Part shown: positions 37,141 to 44,902 of the stretch, piece after piece
How the letters are laid out: each line of letters begins with the position of its first letter
How positions within the stretch are numbered: the stretch's first letter is position 1
Assembly (NCBI RefSeq): GCF_007752935.1
Contig: NZ_CP036319.1
Location: forward strand, 4,526,001-4,590,000
DNA from: Crateriforma conspicua
GTDB taxonomy: Bacteria > Planctomycetota > Planctomycetia > Pirellulales > Pirellulaceae
Direction: 5' to 3'
DNA: 64,000 nucleotides
Program-made: the position numbers and the translations under genes
The notes under the pieces: model-generated
Database searches by the model: none
The model's input: the letters and a program-made list of their open reading frames with translations, nothing else
What the model was told of the DNA's origin: nothing

Positions 37141-38078
37141 ACCAAGTGGAACTGGCCGTATTGCTGGGCGATCGGTTCATGAAAGCAGGTTCCCGCATCC
37201 AAGCACCGCATCCAAATCGCCAATTTTGCACTCAACGACAAATCGACAACGCGCGTCGGCGCTTCAACGAAGATGGTTTGCGTGGCCGGATGCACATCCT
37301 TGGCGGCCCGCATCACGGCGACGGCAATCGCCGCCCCGGTCGAAAGCACAACATCCGGACGTTCACGATCGATCCAGCGTCTGGCACGCGCGTAGTTTTT
37401 GCACAATTTGACAAGACTGCGGTTGGTCGGCCCGACACCGCGATAAACGGTTGCCGTCGAATTGTCCCCGAGATCCGTATCATTCAACGTGACCCAACAG
37501 CGTGATTCGAACTCATCCCAGAACGGACGAATCGCTTTCATCGTGTCCAAGTGTCCGCCGCCCGATGTCACTAACATGACTTTTCCGCGGCGTCCCAGGG
37601 TCAATTCACGCAAACGGTCGCATGGGCGAGACTTGTCGATATAGAACGGTTGAAATCTTGGTTGCCGAGTGAAACCTTCTAGTTCGTCGCACAACCAATC
37701 CACATCGGGTGATACAGCCGTCGGCACATGATGTTTGCCGGCCAGATCCGCCAGTTCCAGTTGATGGTCGTCGACGTGTTCTGAAAGCTTGGCACGCCGT
37801 GGAACCAATAGATAGGGCTTTTCCAACTGGTTGGCCATCGCCAAACTGCCGTCGCCCGCATGGGTCATGATCACATCGCTGTTGCGAACAACATCACGAT
37901 ATCGAGTTTCCGGCAACAGCGTGAACGCTTCGACATTGGATCCAGCGGGAACATACTGGCTGGAACCATACTGCACGACAAACTGATTTTCGGCCTGCCC
38001 CGCGGCCAAACGTTCGACGGCTTTCATCAATCGATCAAACTGGAACTGTTCGGTTCCGACGGTTACCAAGACTTTCAT
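37137..38078 (-). CDS. fused Alg13/PssE-like + Alg14/PssD-like glycosyltransferase
   Basis: From ATG 38078, 313 residues in two halves. Residues 1-155 resemble the Alg13/EpsF/PssE catalytic half (MKVLVTVGTEQFQFDRLMKA, SDVIMTHAGDGSLAMANQL, HVDDHQLELADLA, a UDP-sugar-binding C-terminal GT-B domain). Residues 165-313 resemble Alg14/PssD (GKVMLVTSGGGHLDTM, PDVVLSTGAAIAVAVM, TIFVEAPTRVVDLSLSAKL), but the usual N-terminal membrane helix of Alg14 is missing. The pair normally adds the second sugar to a lipid-linked first sugar. It lies 97 nt downstream of the O-antigen ligase-like gene on the same strand, which fits extracellular polysaccharide synthesis. The open frame upstream to 38246 overlaps that gene and is rejected. 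Confidence 0.85.
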   Translation of the reverse strand: MKVLVTVGTEQFQFDRLMKAVERLAAGQAENQFVVQYGSSQYVPAGSNVEAFTLLPETRYRDVVRNSDVIMTHAGDGSLAMANQLEKPYLLVPRRAKLSEHVDDHQLELADLAGKHHVPTAVSPDVDWLCDELEGFTRQPRFQPFYIDKSRPCDRLRELTLGRRGKVMLVTSGGGHLDTMKAIRPFWDEFESRCWVTLNDTDLGDNSTATVYRGVGPTNRSLVKLCKNYARARRWIDRERPDVVLSTGAAIAVAVMRAAKDVHPATQTIFVEAPTRVVDLSLSAKLAIWMRCLDAGTCFHEPIAQQYGQFHLV

Positions 38079-38175
38079 GGTGCGAATCCAGTGGCAAAAC
38101 GACAACGTCCATGAAGGCTTGGACAGGAATCCATTAATCGGCGGTTCGACGTTTGCGTCGCGAAATCCAGGGCGT

Positions 38176-39651
38176 TCATGCCAGCCCCACAGACGGGCCG
38201 GCAACCTTGCCATCAGCCACAGTTTGGGCGGCACGGCGATTGACACCGGCCGATGCTTCCGCGGTTCCCACCGCTTGCACCTGATGACTGGTGACGGTCA
38301 ATCCCACCAGAAACATCAAGTACGATGTCATCGTCGTGATGATGGAAAGATCGTGGAACATTCCATTGACGAAATAGGCGGCCAACCAACCGACCATCAG
38401 CATTCCCACCGCATGCGAGGCAGTGTCATCCTTGCCGGTCGACTTCAGCCCCCACGCCAAACAGAAGATGCCAACCAGAACAAACAGGTGCAGGCACAAA
38501 CCGACCAACCCCAGATCGGTCAGGTAGGACAGAAACAGATTGTGTTGGACATACGGCCGGACTTTTTCCAGCGGCATGTCGTAGCTGCGAATGGTGTGAT
38601 AGGGCTTGGCTTTTTGACGGTACTGACCAAATCCGTGCCCGGTGATGGGACGGTCCTTGAACATTTCATAGGCGACCAACGCCAGCAGCGGCCGCAATTC
38701 CACGCTTTCCTTGGTCTGAGCCGCCGACAATGATTCATCGCGTTTGAAGGCCAGCAGATGGTCTTTCAAGCCGGCAAACATGGCACCAATCAAAACGGCT
38801 CCGGCGACGATCGTTACGATCCGCAACCGCATCGGCACACGGGAAAAGCACAGCAGACCGGCGGCCAAAAACGCGCCCATCCAAACGCTGCGGGTCATCG
38901 TGCACATCGCGCCGGCCAGCATGATCACCGCCAATGATCCGTATCCGATCTTTCCGACACGTCCGCTGGAAAAGAAGCGAACGATGCACGCGCACAGCCC
39001 CAGCGTGATCACCATCCCGTTGCCGATCGGGTTCAACAACGGTCCTCGACCACGACCAAAGAACTCCCAATGCTCCGGATCATTGATGAATCGCGGAAAC
39101 ACCAGTCCACGCCAACCTCGCTGTTCGAAAACACTGGTCAACGCCAGATAGACGCACAGCGTGATCAAGATCGTGATGGCCCACTGGACGCTGCGCTGGA
39201 AGTTGTCGTCACGGCTTTCCGAATCGGTTCGCTTTTCAGGACTGTCGCCGGTCGTCGGGCGGATGCGAACGCTGAAATAGATGACGACTGGCACCGCAAC
39301 AGTGAACAGCCACCGGGCAATCGCCGGAGGATCACCTTTGGTCAAACCATAGACGGCACAGTTGGCCAACGACCAAACGGCAAACAAGACCACGACGACG
39401 TCCAGCCGTGACAACGATTCGATACGATCCCCGAATCGCAACACGCGGATCGCCATCAACATGACCAGTCCGGCCAAAAGGATTCGATCCAAACTCAGCT
39501 GAACGGGACCATTGATGCTGAAAAAATTGGGTCCAAGAACGGTCCCAATGGCCAGAATGATGGCGGCAAAACGCACCGGTTCGGTACGCGGCGCGACCAC
39601 TAACAGCCACGGCAAAGACGCGAGAACGAATAGAATGACCAGCCAGCTCAT
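38176..39651 (-). CDS. O-antigen ligase/Wzy-like polymerase family protein
   Basis: 491 residues from ATG 39651 (MSWLVILFVLASLPWLLVV), about 12 membrane segments. A large polar loop near 320-400 contains LRPLLALVAYEMFKDRPITGHGFGQYRQKAK, given here in two parts for its conserved R/GHGFGQY elements, typical of the Wzy_C domain. LTDLGLVGLCLHLFVLVGIF follows it. It polymerises or ligates polysaccharide units at the outer face of the inner membrane. It is the first gene of the pair with the Alg13/14-like transferase. Confidence 0.85.
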   Translation of the reverse strand: MSWLVILFVLASLPWLLVVAPRTEPVRFAAIILAIGTVLGPNFFSINGPVQLSLDRILLAGLVMLMAIRVLRFGDRIESLSRLDVVVVLFAVWSLANCAVYGLTKGDPPAIARWLFTVAVPVVIYFSVRIRPTTGDSPEKRTDSESRDDNFQRSVQWAITILITLCVYLALTSVFEQRGWRGLVFPRFINDPEHWEFFGRGRGPLLNPIGNGMVITLGLCACIVRFFSSGRVGKIGYGSLAVIMLAGAMCTMTRSVWMGAFLAAGLLCFSRVPMRLRIVTIVAGAVLIGAMFAGLKDHLLAFKRDESLSAAQTKESVELRPLLALVAYEMFKDRPITGHGFGQYRQKAKPYHTIRSYDMPLEKVRPYVQHNLFLSYLTDLGLVGLCLHLFVLVGIFCLAWGLKSTGKDDTASHAVGMLMVGWLAAYFVNGMFHDLSIITTMTSYLMFLVGLTVTSHQVQAVGTAEASAGVNRRAAQTVADGKVAGPSVGLA

Positions 39652-39966
39652 GCCGAAAGCTAGGTCGCACTCTCGCCCCGCGCGACGCAGACCTGGCAAT
39701 CGAGATCCTGTTGACGGCGCAGGATCGCGGCAATCTTTTCGTTGGCGCGGGTTATGACGATTTCGCCGACTCGGCCCGCTGGTGTGCCGTATCGGCTAGC
39801 CGCCCCGCCATTGACTTCTTCAGCTTTCGCCTGGCCCATTGAAGCCACGCCATTGCATCGTCAACGATGCGGGTGTTGGTCGGTCAACGGTGAACACGTT
39901 ATAGTCCTGTCCACTGTTCACTATTCACCGGCAATTCTTACCGCCTGACGCACTGGGATTGAATCC
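39652..39966. other. gap between divergent genes with a candidate promoter
   Basis: Lies between the O-antigen ligase gene and the DUF2853 gene. It contains the promoter/operator described at 39876-39921; the rest shows nothing recognisable. Confidence 0.4.
39876..39921 (+). promoter_or_regulatory. candidate promoter with flanking dyad for the DUF2853 gene
   Basis: TTGGTC (39876-39881), an 18-bp spacer and TATAGT (39900-39905). GTGAACA (39890-39896) and TGTTCAC (39915-39921) form a perfect 7-bp inverted repeat around the -10, the place where a repressor dimer would bind. About 60 nt upstream of ATG 39967. Confidence 0.4.
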
Positions 39967-40281
39967 ATGAGCGACTATTTAAAAAACGTCAAAGAGTACG
40001 TCGAATCGCCCAATGAAGATGCCGTGGCCGCGTTGGTCAATCATCTCGGCATCGCACTGGACAACCGCGATTCGGCCATCGTCGCAGCGACCGACGATGG
40101 CGAACTGGAATCCATCAAGGACGGCTATTGCCGTAAGACGCTTGATCTGGATGAAGCCGAAGCCGACAAGGCGATTCAAGCGGTTTGCGAGCGAATGAAA
40201 GGCGATCGAGCCAAATGTCGCGTCACGTTCTATTACCTACTGGCCGAAGAAAGCGGCAAGATGAGCCGATTGGCCGGCTGA
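39967..40281 (+). CDS. DUF2853 family protein
   Basis: 104-residue acidic cytoplasmic protein. VNHLGIALDNRDSAIVAATD, CRKTLDLDEAEADKAIQAVC and KCRVTFYYLLAEESGKM are the conserved blocks of DUF2853, a small helical family of unknown function. The length matches the family. It has its own promoter-like region and stands alone between the polysaccharide genes and the sulfatase-like gene. Confidence 0.85.
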   Translation: MSDYLKNVKEYVESPNEDAVAALVNHLGIALDNRDSAIVAATDDGELESIKDGYCRKTLDLDEAEADKAIQAVCERMKGDRAKCRVTFYYLLAEESGKMSRLAG

Positions 40282-40325
40282 TCCGAGTCGCCGAAACGAC
40301 GGATGCCAACGCCGACTGCCTGCGG

Positions 40326-41462
40326 TTAACCATCCGTCGATAAACGATCCAAGGCGTCGGGCGCTAAGCGGCCGACGTCGTTATGATCGTGGCGGTCATC
40401 TGGCTTCAAATACAAATGTTCGCTTTGATCACTATCGCGAACATAGAACCATCCGCTGGTATTGACGCAACGATCGGCGGTTTCCGTTTGCGTGACCAGA
40501 ATTTGATCAATAGCGTCCACTGAATCGGCGGCCCATTGTTCGGCCGTAAATGGCAGACGATTCACCAAATCTTCCGCAAAAACCGTCGCGGCAACGTCCT
40601 GGGACCCGGTCAATTTGGGCCATCGCATCCCAACATCGCGATGAATCCCCTGTGGCGTTCGGACGATCAGCGGCACCTGAATTTGGGCACTTCGCAAAGG
40701 TCCGCAACCGTGCCCGATCCAACCGTTTTGCCCGAGATTGAATCCACTGGTCCCCATCAAAATCAAGGTCGCGTCGATTTGATCAGCCAAATCGACACAT
40801 CGATCCAGCAACTGATCAATCAACCTCACTTGGCACCCATAGGTACGCATCCAAGCCATGATCAGATCCACCGGATCGTCGGCAACCATTGGATGCACCG
40901 GAGGTTCTGCGCCTTCGAAAATTGGCGGACAAGCACCTTCGCCGCTTGTTCCCGATGGTGCCGTTTCGCCTGACAAGGCTGCTGATGGTTCGGTGTCCAG
41001 GAATTCTTGATCGTCGTCGTCCCAACTTTCGTCGACTGGAAACAGGTCCCGCGGCGCGTCCCAGTGCCGTGCCAAAAAACCACTGTGCAACCAGAGACGT
41101 TCTGGCGGCTTGTCTGCATTCACGGCTTCGTCCAATCTCTGGACCAACCGCGAAAAGTGAGTGTCTTCCACGCGATTGGCCACGGATCTGTCGGCGGAAT
41201 CGATCGGAATCGTTTGAACCGAATCGAATGTTTGGCCCACCGCCGGCATCGTGCCATCATCGATCAGCAATCCACCGGTGCGACTGGAAACCAGGGACGC
41301 CAGAACGACGTCCGGCCGATCGTCGTGACAGACCAGTCGGTCCCACACAAACCCGTCGGACGCCATCGCATCGATCGTCGGCGTTTGATTGAATGCGGAA
41401 CCGTAGCAACCGATCGCATCGACGGAGAGTCCTGCCAAAGTGATGACGATCTGGCGTGTCAC
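40326..41462 (-). CDS. sulfatase-fold protein lacking the formylglycine site, function unknown
   Basis: 378 residues. The opening VITLAGLSVDAIGCYGSAFN, followed by TPTIDAMASDGFVWDRLVC, and the later GTSGFNLGQNGWIGHGCGPL and RSAQIQVPLIVRTP follow the alkaline phosphatase/sulfatase fold. However, the C/S-x-P-S-R modification site is absent (DRPDVVLASLVSSR at the expected place) and the first metal-binding DD is replaced. It has no signal peptide. A Ser/Glu-rich insertion fills the middle (about 150-190). Probably a catalytically dead or altered relative. Confidence 0.65.
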   Translation of the reverse strand: MTRQIVITLAGLSVDAIGCYGSAFNQTPTIDAMASDGFVWDRLVCHDDRPDVVLASLVSSRTGGLLIDDGTMPAVGQTFDSVQTIPIDSADRSVANRVEDTHFSRLVQRLDEAVNADKPPERLWLHSGFLARHWDAPRDLFPVDESWDDDDQEFLDTEPSAALSGETAPSGTSGEGACPPIFEGAEPPVHPMVADDPVDLIMAWMRTYGCQVRLIDQLLDRCVDLADQIDATLILMGTSGFNLGQNGWIGHGCGPLRSAQIQVPLIVRTPQGIHRDVGMRWPKLTGSQDVAATVFAEDLVNRLPFTAEQWAADSVDAIDQILVTQTETADRCVNTSGWFYVRDSDQSEHLYLKPDDRHDHNDVGRLAPDALDRLSTDG

Positions 41463-41772
41463 GTTAATCCTGCGAACGAAGGTTTCATGAGAAGGCCGCC
41501 CGGCGATCCGGTGCCAACGAAGCCAAAATGAAGCGAAGTCATGCTAGCGGCGTCCCGCCATGATGGCTTTGGCATCGCAATGACAAAAGGGTCACACGCC
41601 GGCGCGACCGGGAGGATACGCTGCCGTCATGATCGCTATCAACGGGGCAATCGTCACACCAAGGCGGCATCCCCTGACAACACAAGTGTTCATCACAGAA
41701 GCCGCACGGCGGAAGCGTCCTAAGGTTTGGTTGACCACTCTGACGTTTCATCCCGACCTGAAGCTTCGCCCG
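41463..41772. other. gap between divergent genes
   Basis: Contains a GGGAGG about 13 nt before an in-frame ATG at 41629, an alternative start for the next gene. Otherwise nothing recognised. Confidence 0.35.
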
Positions 41773-42813
41773 ATGTCTGCACCGACGATTCTGCCCGGTT
41801 CACAGTCCGTGCCCGATGTCACCATCCTTCCGCCCGCCACCGACGTGACGGAATCGGCACCCGGTCGCGCCGCAATTTCGCAGAACATCGGTGCGTGCGG
41901 TCCGGCACTTCAGCAACCCGACTTGGAAACGATCCGGATGTCCGGCACCTCGATCGCCAAGTTGACGATCGGTGAAACGCTGCATCGAATCGCGGTGATG
42001 GTCCATCAACGAGCGGGACAGACCGTGATCCCGGTCAAACTGGCCGACTTGCGACGCCGGCACGAGGACCCCCAAACGGCGAAAGCACTGGATCGTGCTG
42101 CGTTCTGCGTCATCAGCAGCCGCATCGGCAATTGGCGCAGTCGCTTGGCCGGCACACCGATGCCCGAAAGAGTCTGCGACACCAAGCTTGCGGACGCGAT
42201 CGCCCGTCATTCGACCGACTGCGGTTGGCGGATCTCGGTGCTGGGACGCGACGTTGAATCCACTGAGAACATGATTCGGAAACTTCGCGAAACCGGTGCG
42301 AAAGTGGATCGCATCCGCTTGGAAACCTCCGCGTCGTCGAATCGTCTGGGGTCACTTCTGCGTAGGTCTGGCACCCGGCCAAACCGTGAATCGAACGGAC
42401 GATCCGTTGAACAGCAACTTCAGCAGCACAGCCCCGACGTTCTGTTGGTGGCGCTGCCGCGTCCGGACGCGTTGCACTGGATTGCCGCACACCAAGATGC
42501 CTTGAACGTTCCGGTATGTCTGCCCATCGATCCGCTGGCTTACGTTCTATCCGGTGGGCCTTGGCTGGTTTCAGATCGTTGGCAGAACAACGTGAAGGTC
42601 GGCGCACAACGATCCGTTCGCATCGTCTATGAATGCGTGCGTCGAATCCCCGGCTTGGCCGCCGACAGCCTGTTCGTCGCTGAACGTCTGTGTCGCGAAT
42701 GGTGCCGTATGGTTTCGCGTTGGGGTATGTGGGAAAGCGATCAACCGGTGTCGCCTGGCGAAGACCGACGTCGCAACCCACCGACATCATCGCGTCAATC
42801 TTCCGCACGGTGA
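41773..42813 (+). CDS. divergent WecG/TagA/CpsF-like glycosyltransferase
   Basis: 346 residues from ATG 41773 (394 if ATG 41629 is used). The order of elements follows the WecG/TagA family: LTIGETLHRIAVMVHQRAG near 65-82, AGTPMPERVCDTKLADAIARH near 126-146, WRISVLGRDVESTENMIRKL near 152-171 and PDVLLVALPRPDALHWIAAH near 221-240. The family then has a (V/I)G.AFD.(L/V)SG element, here CLPIDPLAYVLSGG. The usual TPN..H motif is altered to IPVKLADL, so activity is uncertain. Family members transfer ManNAc(A)-type sugars to lipid-linked GlcNAc. It lies near the polysaccharide genes but on the opposite strand. Confidence 0.62.
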   Translation: MSAPTILPGSQSVPDVTILPPATDVTESAPGRAAISQNIGACGPALQQPDLETIRMSGTSIAKLTIGETLHRIAVMVHQRAGQTVIPVKLADLRRRHEDPQTAKALDRAAFCVISSRIGNWRSRLAGTPMPERVCDTKLADAIARHSTDCGWRISVLGRDVESTENMIRKLRETGAKVDRIRLETSASSNRLGSLLRRSGTRPNRESNGRSVEQQLQQHSPDVLLVALPRPDALHWIAAHQDALNVPVCLPIDPLAYVLSGGPWLVSDRWQNNVKVGAQRSVRIVYECVRRIPGLAADSLFVAERLCREWCRMVSRWGMWESDQPVSPGEDRRRNPPTSSRQSSAR

Positions 42814-42934
42814 CGGGTCGCTGTCGGTTGCCAAAACGGCATTCAATCGCAACAGTAGTTTCGGATCGATCAAGCATTCGATCGACGCATCCGACGGCCA
42901 CATTTGTGGTGGCTGATCTCCGAAGCCCCTTGAC

Positions 42935-44194
42935 GTGATACCGGAATTGTCCGACCCCAAGCCATCACCGGCCGAGTTCACCGTCGCCCGACGCCTGACC
43001 GGTCAGGGACGTTCGGCGGTCGCGGTGGTCCAAGTCCTTGGTCCCAACGCTCTGTCGGCCATCGGAACCTATTTCAAGGCTGCTTCCAATACGGATTGGC
43101 GAACCGGTCAAATTCGATTCGGCCAATGGCACGGTGGCCGCAGTGACAGCGGCGAAGACGTCGTGGTCACCCCGGTTTCTGACGACCAGTTCGAAGTCCA
43201 TTGTCACGGTGGGATCGCGGCAGTGGGTCGAATCATGGACGACCTGTCCGGATCGGGAGTCCATTGCGATACGTCCCAGGTGTCACCCGAAACGGGTGCG
43301 AACCTGCTGATCAGTGAAGCCACCGATTGCCTGATCCACTGCACAACGAAACGGACCGCAGGATACGCGGCTACCCAAGTTCGTGCGGGACTGGCCCGAT
43401 GGACCACCGATGCGTTGGATCAACTGGAATCGGATTCTCAGGCGGCGGTCGCGTCCCTGGCGCAACAAGCCAACCAGATTCTGCATCATGCCAAATGGTC
43501 GACTCGATTGTGCGATCCTTTTCGAGTGGTTCTCTGCGGACCAGCCAATGTGGGCAAAAGCAGTTTGGTCAATGCGATTGTCGGCTACCAACGAAGCATC
43601 ACCTACGATCAACCTGGCACCACTCGCGACGTCCTTTGGACATCGACCACGCTGGACGGATTGCCGATTCGGCTGGCCGACACGGCCGGGCTTCGTCAAT
43701 TGGTCGAAAGTGAATCGAACGTCATCAGCTCGGATGATCGGATCGAAATGTCGGGCATCGAGCACGCACAAAAGGTGCTGGCCAAAGCCGATTTGCTAAT
43801 CGAAGTCACCGACCTTCCGAATTGGAAAGCGGCCACCGCTGATTCTGACTCCGGGGACGCGTGGAATGTCGACGCATTCCTGCCGCCCAAGTCAGCGTCG
43901 GCGGACGGACCGTCGATCATTCGGCTAGTCAACAAGATCGACCTGAACAACGACGCCCGAAATACTCCGATGACGTTGGACCGTAAAGACTCAGTGCTGT
44001 GGGTTTCCGCAACCACCGGTCAGGGTTTGGACGCACTTTGCCAACAGATCGTCGGCAAATTGGTTCACCAGTTTCCTTCGATCGATCAGCCCCTGGCGAT
44101 CAATCCGCGACAAGCCCAATGGCTGGCCCGCCTGCGTCCCGATCAACGCCCGCAACAGTTTCGCGAAACGCTGAACGCGTTGCTGATGGGCTGA
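42935..44194 (+). CDS. MnmE/TrmE-like GTPase lacking the C-terminal Cys motif
   Basis: 419 residues from a GTG start. The N-terminal folate-binding domain (ARRLTGQGRSAVAVVQVLGP, FEVHCHGG at 86-93) is followed by a helical part and an inserted G domain: GPANVGKSSLVNAI (202-215), PGTTRD, DTAGLRQ (249-255) and NKIDL. Canonical MnmE (~450 residues) ends with the catalytic C-(I/V/L)-G-K; this protein ends in FRETLNALLMG with no such motif. MnmE with MnmG modifies U34 of certain tRNAs. Without the Cys motif the tRNA-modifying activity is uncertain and a regulatory or shifted function is possible. Confidence 0.85.
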   Translation: MIPELSDPKPSPAEFTVARRLTGQGRSAVAVVQVLGPNALSAIGTYFKAASNTDWRTGQIRFGQWHGGRSDSGEDVVVTPVSDDQFEVHCHGGIAAVGRIMDDLSGSGVHCDTSQVSPETGANLLISEATDCLIHCTTKRTAGYAATQVRAGLARWTTDALDQLESDSQAAVASLAQQANQILHHAKWSTRLCDPFRVVLCGPANVGKSSLVNAIVGYQRSITYDQPGTTRDVLWTSTTLDGLPIRLADTAGLRQLVESESNVISSDDRIEMSGIEHAQKVLAKADLLIEVTDLPNWKAATADSDSGDAWNVDAFLPPKSASADGPSIIRLVNKIDLNNDARNTPMTLDRKDSVLWVSATTGQGLDALCQQIVGKLVHQFPSIDQPLAINPRQAQWLARLRPDQRPQQFRETLNALLMG

Positions 44195-44224
44195 GCCAAT
44201 GTTGGCGGCGCTGCCCGCGTTCGA

Positions 44225-44869
44225 TCAACGCAGCGGTTTTCGACCGTGGTGCTGGCGAACCTGATTGACCCACTGTAATGCTGCAGGTTGGCCACGCAAC
44301 AGACGGACGATCGCACTGGTCGACACGTTCCAATCATCCGCCACAAGGCTGGGTTGCCCGCCCGCGTCCCAAAGATCATCCAACAAGACCGCCAGCACCG
44401 ACGCCAGATTCGCGTTGGATGAAGCGATTCGAAGCGGCGTCCCCGCGTACTGATCGCGCCAGCGTCGCGCGACCGGGTCCTGAATCCGCGGATCGTCGAC
44501 CGACCGTGGATCAGTACGGACCGCAATCGCCAATTTCATCCGTAAACGTTGAAACGCCTCTCGTTGATTGTCGACTTGGCTTCGCCGTTCCGTGGCTTCA
44601 CCAATATGCCCGGTCGGAACATGAGTCCAGAAAATGCCCGTGCTGGTCTTATTTCGATGCTGACCGCCCGGACCGCTGCGACGCTGTGCCCTTCTTTCAC
44701 ACTGCCGCAACAAATCATCTTCATCGATCGTGGCGGGATGCGGATGCGGCACGATGGTGGCCGGAAATCGTTCGTCGGCTTCGGGTCGTTTCGCGCTGTG
44801 GTCATCACCGTCACGTTTGCCATGCCGGGCATCCGGGGTGTTGGAATCGTCAGTATCGTCACGCGACAT
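44225..44869 (-). CDS. peptide chain release factor-like protein (GGQ domain)
   Basis: 214 residues. Residues 50-120 carry the catalytic RF domain: RRSGPGGQHRNKTSTGIFW followed by HIGEATERRSQVDNQREAF. GGQ is the peptidyl-tRNA hydrolysis motif and the QxxNR-like part matches RF-H/ArfB-type proteins. The codon-recognition domains of RF1/RF2 are absent. The C-terminal ~90 residues (for example LASVLAVLLDDLWDAGGQPS and VSTSAIVRLLRGQPAALQWV) are unusual for ArfB and resemble a small helical domain. Probably ribosome rescue or a related function. It lies 33 nt downstream of the M50 gene and may share its mRNA. Confidence 0.8.
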   Translation of the reverse strand: MSRDDTDDSNTPDARHGKRDGDDHSAKRPEADERFPATIVPHPHPATIDEDDLLRQCERRAQRRSGPGGQHRNKTSTGIFWTHVPTGHIGEATERRSQVDNQREAFQRLRMKLAIAVRTDPRSVDDPRIQDPVARRWRDQYAGTPLRIASSNANLASVLAVLLDDLWDAGGQPSLVADDWNVSTSAIVRLLRGQPAALQWVNQVRQHHGRKPLR

Positions 44870-44902
44870 GCGTTTGATCTTGGTGCACGGACGGGGAAAG
44901 GA

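Noticed and set aside
38079-38246. N-terminal extension of the Alg13/14-like transferase
   Set aside because: It overlaps the upstream ligase gene in another frame; ATG 38078 gives the conserved MKVLVTVGT start.
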